From JAWKOK01 sp963765875 (lineage in GTDB: Bacteria; Chloroflexota; Anaerolineae; Caldilineales; Caldilineaceae), in contig CAVXYK010000017.1 of assembly GCA_963765875.1 (NCBI GenBank), positions 248,001 through 312,000 on the forward strand: a DNA stretch of 64,000 bases, written 5' to 3'. This document shows, piece by piece, positions 1 through 9,243 of the stretch (its first letter is position 1; each line of letters starts with the position of its first letter). Under the pieces are notes generated by a model. That model had not been told where the DNA came from. It made no database searches and saw nothing but the letters and a program-made list of their open reading frames with translations. The translations under genes were made by a program, and so were the position numbers.

Positions 1-1
1 G

Positions 2-61
2 CTGTATGGCCTTACGATGTTCATGATCTCGCCTCTTTTTCTGATTCCGGCATTTCGGTAG
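2..61 (+). CDS. C-terminal tail of an unidentified hydrophobic protein (partial)
   Basis: The window opens inside a reading frame that ends in TAG at 59-61. The visible tail reads LYGLTMFMISPLFLIPAFR and is strongly hydrophobic, as expected for the last membrane segment of a transport or membrane protein. It lies just upstream of the sugar-metabolism cluster, so a sugar transporter component is possible, but 19 residues cannot identify a family. Confidence 0.4.
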   Translation: MYGLTMFMISPLFLIPAFR

Positions 62-126
62 CGCGGGGAAAATCCCGCAGTTAACAATGAAAAGCCGGAG
101 ACCCCCCGGGTCCTGCGGCTAGATCT

Positions 127-146
127 AAGCGCCTGAGGGCGCTTTT
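127..146 (+). repeat. AAGCGCC-TGAG-GGCGCTT hairpin, copy 1
   Basis: A 7-bp perfect stem with a TGAG loop (127-144) is followed by TTTCATT. The same hairpin recurs at 6552 and 6654. It resembles a short rho-independent terminator, which fits the end of the gene stopping at 61, but its position about 90 nt before the next gene and its recurrence also fit a small dispersed repeat. Confidence 0.6.
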
Positions 147-230
147 CATTATTAGCAGCCGGCTTCAGCCGTGGCTGCGGACTCGCACACCTTCAATCCA
201 TCTCCCATACCAATCAAAAGGACTCACCGC

Positions 231-1628
231 ATGGCAACCCCTATCAAGATCGCCGTCATCGGCGCAGGCAGCGCCACTTTTTCACTCGGCTTGGTCAAGG
301 ACCTCTGTCTGACGCCCAACCTTGCCGGCAGTTCAATCACGTTCATGGATATTGACGAGGATCGGCTGGCAATGATCGAGTTGCTGGCCAGACGCTACGG
401 CAACGAGCTTGGCTCGGATCTGCGCATCGACAGCACCACAGATCGCCGTGCCGCCATGCAAGACGCCGACTTCGTCATCAACACCGCAGCCGTAAAATCA
501 CATCATCACCAGCGCGCCATTCGTGATCTGACGGCCGAGTTCGGCTACTATTACGGTGGCGTCAAGCTGGGCAGTTTCTACAACTTCAACCTCATGCTCG
601 GCGTGGCCCGAGACATGGAGGAGATCTGCCCCGATGCCTGGTTGATTCAGTCAGGCAATCCCGTTTTCCAAGGCTGCACGCTCATGACACGCGAGACCGA
701 CATCAAGATCTGCGGCCTCTGCCATGGACACTACGGCGTCTACGAGATCGCACGCAGGCTTGGTTTGGAAGTCGACCAGATGGAGGATCTGACCTGGGAA
801 GCGCCGGGCTTGAACCACAACATCTGGCTGACCCAATTCATCTACAATGCTCAGGACGCCTATCCGCTGCTGGACAAGTGGATTGAAGAGGAGGGCGAGA
901 ATTTCTGGAACACCCACGTGGCCGAGCGCACCCACGACATCCAGATGTCACGCGGCACAATCCACCAGTACCAGATGTTCGGCCTCATGCCCATCGGCGA
1001 CAGTCCGCGACGTGGCGGCTGGTGGTATCACAGCGACATCGAGACCAAGATGTACTGGTTCGGCCAGCCCTGGGGTGGCCCCGACACCGAGCTGGCGCGG
1101 CCATTTTTCGTGGAAAATCTGGAGAAGCGCATCGCCCAGATGACTCAGATTGCCAACGATCCCAACGCCAGCCTGATCGAGGCCTTCGGCTCTGAGCGCA
1201 CACGCGAGCAGCAGGTGCCCATCATCGACGGCCTGGTCAACGACAATGAAGGCCAATTCCAGGTCAACGTGCCCAACAACGGCGCGCTGCCCGGCATTCC
1301 CGACGACGTGGTGGTGGAAGTGCCCGCCATCGTCAACAAGAAGGGCATTCTGCCCACACGCGTCAAGCCGCTGCCGGCCAAGATCATGCTCGAACAGATC
1401 GTGCCGGAGTGGCTGGAGATGGAGCGCGAGTTGCTTGCCTACAAGACGGGGGACCGCTCCATGCTGCTCTACAACGCGTTGGAGAGCCACGGTACATCAA
1501 GCTACAACCAGGCAAAGGATGTGCTGGATGCGTTGCTGGCCATGCCCGGCCACGAAGAGATGGCGGCGCACTACAGGTATGGGCCAGGTATGGAACTGTT
1601 GGAGACGGCGAGGACGCCGTCGGATTGA
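231..1628 (+). CDS. glycoside hydrolase family 4 enzyme (alpha-galactosidase/glucuronidase type)
   Basis: This is a 465-residue GH4 enzyme. The family cleaves alpha- or beta-glycosides by an NAD+ and metal-dependent oxidation-elimination mechanism in the cytoplasm. Seen in the sequence: a Rossmann dinucleotide motif GAGSATF (about residues 11-17), the SGNPVFQGC segment (about 141-149), the CGLCHGHYG segment (about 161-169) with the Cys and His that bind the metal, and GLNHNIWL (about 193-200). Start: ATG 231 is preferred over the upstream in-frame codon at 171 because AAAAGGA lies about 9 nt upstream. Length is typical. It opens a run of plus-strand sugar genes. Exact substrate cannot be read from sequence. 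Confidence 0.9.
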   Translation: MATPIKIAVIGAGSATFSLGLVKDLCLTPNLAGSSITFMDIDEDRLAMIELLARRYGNELGSDLRIDSTTDRRAAMQDADFVINTAAVKSHHHQRAIRDLTAEFGYYYGGVKLGSFYNFNLMLGVARDMEEICPDAWLIQSGNPVFQGCTLMTRETDIKICGLCHGHYGVYEIARRLGLEVDQMEDLTWEAPGLNHNIWLTQFIYNAQDAYPLLDKWIEEEGENFWNTHVAERTHDIQMSRGTIHQYQMFGLMPIGDSPRRGGWWYHSDIETKMYWFGQPWGGPDTELARPFFVENLEKRIAQMTQIANDPNASLIEAFGSERTREQQVPIIDGLVNDNEGQFQVNVPNNGALPGIPDDVVVEVPAIVNKKGILPTRVKPLPAKIMLEQIVPEWLEMERELLAYKTGDRSMLLYNALESHGTSSYNQAKDVLDALLAMPGHEEMAAHYRYGPGMELLETARTPSD

Positions 1629-1754
1629 GGCGCTCCATAAGTGCCGGCACTTGTGTGGGAACATCGATTTTTCAGGGATGGCCAAAGGAAACCGGCACTA
1701 CTCACTGAGATCCCGAAGAAAAAATATTCGCTGTCCGACGACCAGGAGATACTC

Positions 1755-2661
1755 TTGACAGAATTCCCCATTGCCCACATTGACGATGAAGACTCACTCA
1801 GTGCGTTGGCGGACCAGTTGCGGGCTCTGCATGGCCCGGCCTACGACTTCGACCTCCTCCGCTGGGACGAAGCGACGGACCTACGCGCCCACCCTGGACG
1901 CGTGACCTACGCTTTTGTCGTGCGCGCCGACGATGCCAGGATTCGGCTCTATCCCGGCGATCGAGTGCGTGGCGGCATGGACGCTGATGCCTATCGCAAG
2001 GATGCCGATGGGCTTTCCCTGGTCACCAAACATCATCTCGAGCCGCTTTGGCCGGGCGATGTCTTTACGTTGGGGCCGGACGAAGAAACCCCACTCAGGC
2101 TATACGGTCAGGGCATCGCCTTTCGAGTTGTCACGGAGGAGAGCGGCTATGCGCCGCCGCGGCTGGCCCTGTTGCGTAATTTGGTTGACAAGCCGGGCGG
2201 CTGCGCATCCTATCCGGGAGCCTTCCGACGCGAAGCATTGCCGCCGGATCGGACCAGTATCACCGAAGGCGATGCGCGGGGGACCAATCGTGTCAACGAG
2301 CACACGCTGGATATGCGTATCGACCGAGTCTCCACCGCCAAGCCCGCATTTCCATGGACCGGTCGCCACGGGTCCGGACACCCAGGTTACCCATTCCGAG
2401 ACGGCCATTGTTCTGCCACGAGACGTCTACGGCCTCCCTGAGGTTGATCTGCCGGGCACGGGTTCCCTCAAGATGTACCCCGATCTCGTCAACGATCCTG
2501 AACGATTTGTTCGCGTACCGGTTTCACCCGGATCGATCGTGGTGACGCCGGCAGCGGTTGATCGGATCATGGGGCACTGCTTCGAAAATGTATTTGCCAT
2601 GTTAATCGCCATCCCTGGCTTCGTTTCGCCCCATTTCACGATCACGGAGAACGAATCGTAG
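1755..2661 (+). CDS. conserved protein of unknown function with HFHG motif (frameshifted)
   Basis: A TTG start at 1755 is chosen because AGGAG (1744-1748) precedes it at good spacing. The frame runs to about 2343 and then continues in the next frame to TGA at 2661. Removing one C from the CCC at 2343-2345 restores a single 301-residue protein, reading through PHFHGPVATGPDTQVTHSET. The HxH followed by a His/Glu pair resembles a cupin-like metal site, but I do not recognise the family. It follows the GH4 gene by about 125 nt and probably belongs to the same sugar pathway. The indel is likely a sequencing error, though a real pseudogene is not excluded. Confidence 0.6.
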
Positions 2662-2820
2662 GCTTGATCTTGTCAAGTGTAGCAAGACGCTCCTCAGAGA
2701 CAGGGCTTCTGAGGATGGCCATTCTCCCGGTCGACGAGTACCCAAGCAGTTCCTGAACCGTACGAATATCATACCCGCTGTGGACGACCGAGATATGTGC
2801 CGCAAAATATACAGGTAGTT
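2642..2820 (-). pseudogene. relic of a tyrosine recombinase (integrase) C-terminus
   Basis: On the minus strand one frame reads HISVVHSGYDIRTVQELLG followed by YSS, and stops at 2642. This matches the C-terminal catalytic block of phage/integron-type tyrosine recombinases (family pattern HLL..GYDIRTVQELLGHSS). The conserved His of LLGH is Tyr here. The N-terminal domain and the stretch with the catalytic Tyr are missing, so this is a fragment. It overlaps the end of the preceding plus-strand gene and abuts the AT-rich RelA/SpoT gene, pointing to an old integration event. Confidence 0.6.
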
Positions 2821-2860
2821 GCTAGTGGGCAAATCTGGGATTTCAAAGGAGACCCGATAC

Positions 2861-4000
2861 ATGAGAAAACGCCAGAAGGAAGCAATTTTGATTTCGTACT
2901 TCAAGGAAAAAGAGAAATATGAGAAACTTGCCGAGTACATGGTTCATCTCATTAGGGACGATCCTTCATCACCAAAGGAAAGTCTCTATACAATTACATT
3001 TCGCATCAAAGATGAAGCGAGACTCATAGAGAAAATCGATGAAGAGAACAAACATCGTGGGGGTAAAGCAGCGCCTATTACGAAAAAGAATTTTCAAGAA
3101 AGAATCGGTGATATAGCAGGAATTAGGCTTATTTGTCTCCGTCTTTCAGATATCAAGAGAGTCGAAGCGTATCTTGGACTTCTGGTCGAGGAGGAAATCT
3201 TAAGATTTATCCAAGAACCAGAGAGAAAGAGATCATTTATTCTGCCGGTAGACCCCGGTGAGGCGATTCCAGAAGGCATTGAGCTTCTATATGGTGGATA
3301 TTCATCAATTCATTACCAAGTAGAATTGGGCGAGAATTCAGATGCGATTGATGAGTTGAAAGGACTTCAAATCGAGTTTCAATTACGGACTATTCTCGAG
3401 GATGCGTGGGCAGAGATTGATCACAAATATAGATATGTGTTCAGCCGAAGTGGCGGTGTTCTTCCTGAGTATATACATACAGGCTTCTACAATTTGAGTG
3501 CCTACCTTCAGGCCGCTGCTCTGCAGGCAGAGCATTTATGCCGACAGGCGGATGCGTATAGGCGATTAGAAACCCGAACAGCGAAAGGAAAGCTGGTGGC
3601 TCCAGTTGTCACTGAGCCCAGTTCGCCCGAGATCCCTATGGATGGCCCTTACCAGACGACATTATTACCCACCCTTCAAGCAGTACTGGAGGAGATCTTT
3701 GGCTTTGAGCTAACAGTCAGAACGCTCATCTATATCCTGAACCGTCTCGATCAATGCGGGTACACGGAGCATCCTCAAGTTCTATTTGAGAAGATTCTCA
3801 CAGAAAGCAGGCTACAGGAATTTAGAACCATTTTTCGTGAAGTTCTTAATCGGGAAGCTTTCGAGGATAGTCGCAAGAGAAACGTTGATGCAATAAATGC
3901 TGTAAATTTTGCACTGTTTGACGAGATCCAAAGTAGAAGGGTCTCGCAGGAAGGATTAAGATCTGTTCTAAAATGGAGAAAAGAGCGTTCAAAGTGGTAG
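2861..4000 (+). CDS. RelA/SpoT-domain (p)ppGpp synthetase-like protein
   Basis: This 379-residue protein has an N-terminal RelA/SpoT nucleotidyltransferase domain: GDIAGIRLICLR (about 83-94), GYSSIHYQVE (about 145-154) and IEFQLRTILEDAWAEIDHKY (about 170-190), the last carrying the Glu and His-Lys-Tyr typical of alarmone synthetases. There is no HD hydrolase domain and no TGS/ACT region, so it belongs to the small single-domain group with an extra helical C-terminus. Start ATG 2861 follows AAAGGAG (2845-2851). The gene is clearly richer in A+T than its neighbours and sits beside an integrase relic, suggesting horizontal transfer. Some relatives are housekeeping alarmone synthetases, others are toxins or phage-defence proteins; sequence alone does not decide. 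Confidence 0.85.
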   Translation: MRKRQKEAILISYFKEKEKYEKLAEYMVHLIRDDPSSPKESLYTITFRIKDEARLIEKIDEENKHRGGKAAPITKKNFQERIGDIAGIRLICLRLSDIKRVEAYLGLLVEEEILRFIQEPERKRSFILPVDPGEAIPEGIELLYGGYSSIHYQVELGENSDAIDELKGLQIEFQLRTILEDAWAEIDHKYRYVFSRSGGVLPEYIHTGFYNLSAYLQAAALQAEHLCRQADAYRRLETRTAKGKLVAPVVTEPSSPEIPMDGPYQTTLLPTLQAVLEEIFGFELTVRTLIYILNRLDQCGYTEHPQVLFEKILTESRLQEFRTIFREVLNREAFEDSRKRNVDAINAVNFALFDEIQSRRVSQEGLRSVLKWRKERSKW

Positions 4001-4096
4001 CATTCTCTTGTGTCAGAGCATCTTCCATTTTAACCAAATCTGATTTAGATGTGAGGTGGCACAAAGGGTCAGTTCCTTTTAGGGTATTCTCTCACT

Positions 4097-5734
4097 ATGC
4101 CTAACCAATCCGAATACACCAACGCGTCGGTGACAGTCGATCTGAACCAACGAAGCCCGTTGCGTCGCATCTGGCGATACATCGGCTACGACGAGCCCAA
4201 CTACACATACACGCCCAACGGCCAAACGCTGCTGACCAAGTTAGCCGAGATGTCCGATGGGCCCTACTTCGTTCGCTGCCATTTCATCCTCTGCTCCGGA
4301 GACGGCTCGCCCCAACTCAAGTGGGGATCGACCAATGTGTACACCGAGGACGAGGACAGAAACCCATCCTACTCCTGGTCATTGATCGACAAGATCTTGG
4401 ACAGCTACGTAAAGCTTGGCCTGATCCCATTCGTGGAACTGGGCTTCACGCCCCAAGCGCTGACTACGGCCTCGGCGGACACGGTCTATGACGACCCTCG
4501 CCATGGCGGGTGGCGCTACCCGCCGCGAGAATATGGGCGCTGGCTGGAACTGATTCGCAATTTGGCAGCCCACTGCCGTGAGCGCTATGGACTGGCGGAA
4601 GTTTGCAAATGGTATTGGGAACTGTGGAATGAGCCGGACATCTTCTATTGGACCGGCACGGTTGAAGAGTTCTGTCGGCTCTATGACTACACGGAAGCGG
4701 GACTGCACGCCGTTCTCCCTCAAGCGAGGCTGGGCGGGCCAGCCACCACCAGCAGCGCCGGGCGACCAGAGTCCAGCCAGTTCCTGCGCTCTTTCCTGCA
4801 GCATGTCACAAGCGGCGTCAATCACCTGACCGGCCAGATCGGCACGCGCATCGACTTCATCAGCTACCATGCCAAGGGCGGCGGCTTTCCCCACAATCCG
4901 CAAGCGGCCAAGGCCACGCCAAGCCAACATACGCTGCTCTCCAACGTCGAGGCCGGGCTGGATGTGATCGGCCAATTTCCCGAGCTAGGCAAGCTGGAAG
5001 TAATCCTGTCGGAGTGCGATCCCGACGGCTGGGCAGCGGGGACGATCCACGACAATCCGAATCTCTTCTACCGCAATACGGAATATTACGCCAGCTATGT
5101 GGCCGGCACGGTCAACCAGCTGATCGACCGATCTGCGGCCACGGGCGCACAGATCGATGGTATGCTTACCTGGGCTTTCCTGTTCGAAGATCGAGGTTAT
5201 TTCGAAGGTTTTCGCACGCTGAGCACCAATGGCATTGACAAACCGGTACTGAACGTCTTTCGTCTGTTGGCCAAGATGGGGGGTATACGTTTGGCATTGA
5301 CGAGTAATCGGGACCGGGATTCCGTTGACCTGGGTCGGGCCGATAGCAGCGACGACCTGCCAGCGATCTCCGCGCTTGCCGCAACAGACGAGAGCGCCGG
5401 CATCCAGATCTTCCTCGCCAGCCATCATGATGACTGGGACGTGATGATCGCTTCTGAAGTCTCTGTATCATTGGTTGGCACAGTACCGGGCACTCGCTAC
5501 CGGGTCGACCAGTCAATGGTTGCCAAGGGCAGCGGCAACTCATATACGGCATGGGCTGATATGGGCCGGCCGCTAACACCCGATGTTGAACAATTGGCGC
5601 AGATGAAGAATGCAGCAAAGCTGAAATCGGAATACATAGCCGAGGTTACGTCCGGCATGACAGACACCACGGTTACGATCACGCTGCCGTCACACTGCGT
5701 CTGCCTGCTCAACTTCGTGCCAATAATTGAATAG
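4097..5734 (+). CDS. glycoside hydrolase family 39-like enzyme (beta-xylosidase type)
   Basis: This 545-residue protein matches the (beta/alpha)8 fold of GH39. The likely acid/base Glu lies in ELWNEPD (about residue 177) and the likely nucleophile Glu in ILSECDPDGW (about residue 305). A C-terminal beta-rich region follows from about residue 400. No signal peptide is visible, so it may act in the cytoplasm on imported oligosaccharides. GH39 members act on beta-xylosides, alpha-L-iduronides and related sugars; the substrate is not resolvable here. It resumes the plus-strand sugar cluster after the RelA/SpoT insertion. Confidence 0.85.
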   Translation: MPNQSEYTNASVTVDLNQRSPLRRIWRYIGYDEPNYTYTPNGQTLLTKLAEMSDGPYFVRCHFILCSGDGSPQLKWGSTNVYTEDEDRNPSYSWSLIDKILDSYVKLGLIPFVELGFTPQALTTASADTVYDDPRHGGWRYPPREYGRWLELIRNLAAHCRERYGLAEVCKWYWELWNEPDIFYWTGTVEEFCRLYDYTEAGLHAVLPQARLGGPATTSSAGRPESSQFLRSFLQHVTSGVNHLTGQIGTRIDFISYHAKGGGFPHNPQAAKATPSQHTLLSNVEAGLDVIGQFPELGKLEVILSECDPDGWAAGTIHDNPNLFYRNTEYYASYVAGTVNQLIDRSAATGAQIDGMLTWAFLFEDRGYFEGFRTLSTNGIDKPVLNVFRLLAKMGGIRLALTSNRDRDSVDLGRADSSDDLPAISALAATDESAGIQIFLASHHDDWDVMIASEVSVSLVGTVPGTRYRVDQSMVAKGSGNSYTAWADMGRPLTPDVEQLAQMKNAAKLKSEYIAEVTSGMTDTTVTITLPSHCVCLLNFVPIIE

Positions 5735-5781
5735 CGCCGAGTTTCTCGCGTGACCATCGAAGAACCGGAATGGAGAATTGC

Positions 5782-6507
5782 ATGTCGCCAAGACGATTGG
5801 AGATTGTCTGTCACAAAGGGGCCAATCAATACGCGCCCGAAAACACCTTTGCTGCCGCGCAACGTTGCCTGGACTGGGGCGTCGACTATGTAGAGATCGA
5901 CGTCTGGACCAACCGTGACGGTCTCTTCTACCTCATGCACGACGGCGCAGTGGACCGGACGACCAATGGAACGGGCCATCTGCTTTCGCTCACGTCCAGC
6001 GAGATCGAGCAGTTGGATGCCGGCAGTTGGTTCGAACCCCAGTTTGCTTCGGAAGGTGTGCCGCGGCTCGACGAATTCCTGGGCTGGATCAAGGGGAAGG
6101 CCTGCGTCTTCATCGACGTCAAGTTCGCACACCCGCAACACCTGATCGATCTGCTGCACGAGACCGGCATGGCGGAGCAATGCTTCCTCTGGTCCGGCAG
6201 CAATCAGCTAATGCGGCTGTTCCATACATTGGACCCATCGATAGCGCTCAAGGTCAACGTCTCTTCCGCCGCGGAAGTCCTGCACGCGCAGGCCGACCTG
6301 GGTGCGACCATCGTCGAAGTCGGGCCGGATGCTCTTTGCGACGAATTGCTGGACACATGCCACGACCACGACATCAAGGTCATGGTCAACTACATGGGCG
6401 CGGACGAGGACTCGCTGCGCAAGATCTTTCGGTGGGACATCGATATGATCAATACCGATCACGGCGATCTGTGCATTGCGCTGGCCGAGGAGATGGGGCG
6501 TCGATAG
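5782..6507 (+). CDS. glycerophosphodiester phosphodiesterase family protein
   Basis: A 241-residue GDPD-fold protein. These enzymes hydrolyse glycerophosphodiesters to glycerol 3-phosphate and an alcohol with a divalent metal. Visible motifs: CHKGANQYAPENT (His and Glu-Asn near the N-terminus), YVEIDVW (metal Glu and Asp), LMHDGAVDRTTNGTG (second catalytic His) and IDVKF. Start ATG 5782 is favoured because GGAG (5772-5775) lies 6 nt upstream; ATG 5770 is an alternative. It follows GH39 by about 50 nt, so the two are probably cotranscribed. In sugar clusters such proteins may act on phosphodiester-linked glycans. Confidence 0.9.
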   Translation: MSPRRLEIVCHKGANQYAPENTFAAAQRCLDWGVDYVEIDVWTNRDGLFYLMHDGAVDRTTNGTGHLLSLTSSEIEQLDAGSWFEPQFASEGVPRLDEFLGWIKGKACVFIDVKFAHPQHLIDLLHETGMAEQCFLWSGSNQLMRLFHTLDPSIALKVNVSSAAEVLHAQADLGATIVEVGPDALCDELLDTCHDHDIKVMVNYMGADEDSLRKIFRWDIDMINTDHGDLCIALAEEMGRR

Positions 6508-6551
6508 AATAATCTGATCGCATCGAATGGAATTCGACTACTAACATCGAG

Positions 6552-6570
6552 AAGCGCCCTCAGGCGCTTT
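6552..6570 (+). repeat. AAGCGCC-CTCA-GGCGCTT hairpin, copy 2 (inverted)
   Basis: Same 7-bp stem as the hairpin at 127, with the loop in the opposite orientation (CTCA), followed by TGCATT. It lies about 45 nt after the GDPD stop and could terminate that transcript. Confidence 0.6.
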
Positions 6571-6653
6571 GCATTGCGCACCATCTGCCGTAACATGAGT
6601 CTTCTGTAGGGCTTGAGTTCATCAAGTCGCGCGACATCGACACCGCCCGCGCA

Positions 6654-6673
6654 GCGCCTGAGGGCGCTTTTCA
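6654..6673 (+). repeat. AGCGCC-TGAG-GGCGCT hairpin, copy 3
   Basis: Stem 6654-6659/6664-6669 with TGAG loop, followed by TTTTCATTGTTAG. The sequence after the stem is close to that after copy 1 (TTTTCATTATTAG), so identity extends beyond the hairpin, as in a true dispersed repeat. It sits upstream of the HAD gene. Confidence 0.6.
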
Positions 6674-6729
6674 TTGTTAGTCGCGGAATTCATTCCCGCA
6701 AGCAATAGCAATTCAAAGGAAAACACCAC

Positions 6730-7257
6730 ATGACCAAACGCAAAATCCTGGCCGTCTGTCTTGACTGCGGCGACACGCTTGTCGACGAGGGCACCGAGGT
6801 CAAGACCAACGGCGATGTCTCGCTGCGCGCCGATCTGATTCCCGGCGCAGACACGCTGCTCCACGCGCTCAAGGAACGGGGCTATCCGCTGGCGTTGGTG
6901 GCCGATGGGCCAGTCGCTACCTTCAACAACAACCTGGGACCCTATGGCCTCTACACACTCTTTGACGCCTACGCTATCTCCGAAGCGGTCGGAGTGCTCA
7001 AGCCCGATGCCGCCATCTTCCACCGTGCCTTGCAACAGCTAGATATCGGCCCGCAGGACTACGGGAAAGTCGTCATGGTGGGCAACCACCTGGGGCGCGA
7101 CATCAAAGGGGCCAACCAGCTCGGCATCATCAGCGTCTGGTTGGATTGGTCGCCCCGTCGCGCCAAGGTACCGGCCGATCCCAGTGAGGAACCCGATTTC
7201 ACCATCAAACAGCCGATGGATTTACTTCAAGTCCTGGACCAACTTGAGAACAGATAG
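6730..7257 (+). CDS. HAD-superfamily hydrolase
   Basis: A 175-residue haloacid dehalogenase-type phosphatase. Motif I is LDCGDTL (about 11-17, nucleophile Asp12), motif II is around VADG (about 58), motif III includes KPDAAIF (about 97) and motif IV is VGNHLGRDIKGA (about 117-128). The residue two after the nucleophile is Gly rather than the usual Asp, which normally acts as the general acid, although GDT follows. Start ATG 6730 has AAAGGAAAA upstream. It lies in the sugar cluster and may act on a phosphorylated sugar, but this is not shown. Confidence 0.85.
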   Translation: MTKRKILAVCLDCGDTLVDEGTEVKTNGDVSLRADLIPGADTLLHALKERGYPLALVADGPVATFNNNLGPYGLYTLFDAYAISEAVGVLKPDAAIFHRALQQLDIGPQDYGKVVMVGNHLGRDIKGANQLGIISVWLDWSPRRAKVPADPSEEPDFTIKQPMDLLQVLDQLENR

Positions 7258-7298
7258 TCGAAACCGCATGAAACAGTTACCAACCGGAGACAAAACCC

Positions 7299-9043
7299 TT
7301 GACCCATTTTTCGTCACCCTACAATCTGTCGCTGGCCACAATCTACGTTCACATCCGTAGATCGGTAGATGAACTCCTGCCGTTGCAGATCCAAAATCCC
7401 ACCTCGCCGGATCTGGGCGGTCTCTGGTCGCCCGGCTGCGGCATGGCCGATCCCAAGATGAGCGGCCAGTTCGTGACCCTAGTAGCCTATGCTGTGCTGG
7501 CGGCAGATCGATTGGGCGATCAATTATTGCCTCGCACCGAGTTGCTGGACCGGGCCGTCTCTGCCGCCGACCATCTGCTGGCGGCACAGCACGAATCCGG
7601 TCTCATCGACCTGCTGTCAGTCAACTATGATTCAGCGCCCGACACGGCCTTCACCGTGCAGGCATTGTGCACGATCTTCGAATTGGGTCGCGAGCAATTG
7701 ACGGCGGACGAGAGCGGTGCGCTTCTGCTAGAGCGTCTTGAGACCTTCATCCGACGCACGTTGCCCGGCATCGCGACAGGCGGCTTTCACACGCCAAACC
7801 ATCGCTGGGTGATGGTCTCGGCCATGCTCCAGGCCCGGGCCCTCTTCCCTGATTTGGCAGACGATCAGGTTCTGACTCAGGCAGTAGCAGCCTATCTGGC
7901 GGAAGGCATGGACATCGATGCCGAGGGCATGTTCATCGAACGCAGCGTCGGTGTCTATGATGCCGTCAACGACCGATCGTGGCTCTTTATCGCCCAATTT
8001 GGCGACAAGTTGCTTGGCGAAACTGGTATAACGGCCGATGAAGTTGTGGCCGAAGTCGGACGCAACCTCACGCTCAATCTGCATCTGCTGCATGCCGACG
8101 GCACTGCTGAGACTGGCCTCTCTCGTCGCCAGGACTATGGCACACGCGAGGTCCCGATCGGGCTGATCGACAGCTATCTCGTAGCCAATCATTTGAAGCC
8201 AACTCCGGTCTTCGCGGCCGCTGCTCTGGCGCTCTGGCGAGATAGCGCCAAGGGCTTGGAAAACCCGGGCTGGGTCTGCTATGGACTGCTGAAATGCGGG
8301 AATCCCTCAGCGGCGCTCAATGTGAGGCTGCCGGACGACTTTGCTACATTTCTGTCCCTAAACGGTGTCCATCGAGTGCGTCGGGGGTTGTTGAGCGGGT
8401 CATTCTTCCAGGGGGCTACACGCCTGGCAACGATCACGTTCGGGCAAGCGGAGCTAACCGCTATCAAGTTCAGCCAGACCTACTTCGGTCAATACATTGG
8501 CCGTTTTCAGGCCGATGAGATGGAATTTTCAGAAAACCGACTGACCATGATCTCCCGTGGTCAGGCCAACCCGCGCCGACCCGGCTACGAGATGCCGCTG
8601 GGCAGGCCGGTTCCTCACGAGGAATGGCACACCGCACTGGCTGAGCGCGAACTGCGCAGGCTGCCCCATGCAGAGAGCGAACTAATCATGCAAGAAGGAA
8701 ATGATGAATGGGGAGAAGGCTTCGATCTACGCCTGCGCACGTTGGAGGGAACGACGAGTGTCACCGCGCAGTTGGCCTTCGACTTCCCGCCCGGCGGCAT
8801 CTGGGAGACCACCGATACGTGCCTGCAAGCGCAAGCAGGGCAGGTCATCTTTCTGCTCAGGGCTACGGGAGTATGCGCTTCGGCAACGACGTTCTGCGCC
8901 TCGGGCCCGGCACGATGGCCCACGGCACATGGGCCATGCGCGAGGCCGAGCCTGCCCCCGATCATGTGCGCGTGCTGGTCACTTTCTTGCTGCCGGTGGA
9001 CTACACATTTACGTTGCGTGGATATCGAGGGCTCAGCCGGTAG
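7299..9043 (+). CDS. predicted alpha/alpha-toroid carbohydrate-active protein (frameshifted)
   Basis: A TTG start at 7299 follows GGAG (7286-7289). The first about 330 residues look like helical hairpins of an (alpha/alpha) toroid, with segments such as TPNHRWVMVSAMLQ, and the rest is beta-rich, an arrangement shared by polysaccharide lyases and heparinase II/III-like proteins. I do not recognise a precise family. The frame breaks near 8855: adding one base lets VIFL continue into QGYGSMRFGNDVLRLGPGT and run to TAG at 9043, giving about 581 residues. Without repair the frame runs into nonsense to 9062. It closes the sugar cluster. Confidence 0.6.
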
Positions 9044-9243
9044 CACAACATTGAAGTCGTAGTCGGACAGGTAGTCAGACCTGTCGCTGGCTCAGTCGCT
9101 ATCGCGTATACCAGTCATGTCGATAAACTTCAACATACGGTCTTTGGGATCCAGAGGGTTCACACCCGATTGAAATCTGCGGCCTACGAAATCTGCTAAG
9201 CCGTTTGCGTGCGCAGGCTCGATCAACCGATCCCCATTCGGAA

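Noticed and set aside
948..1490. Minus-strand frame opposite the GH4 gene
   Set aside because: Antisense shadow of the GH4 coding sequence without domain or ribosome-site support.
6025..6042. tRNA T-arm-like GGTTCGAACCCC
   Set aside because: Lies inside the GDPD coding sequence; no acceptor or anticodon arms around it.
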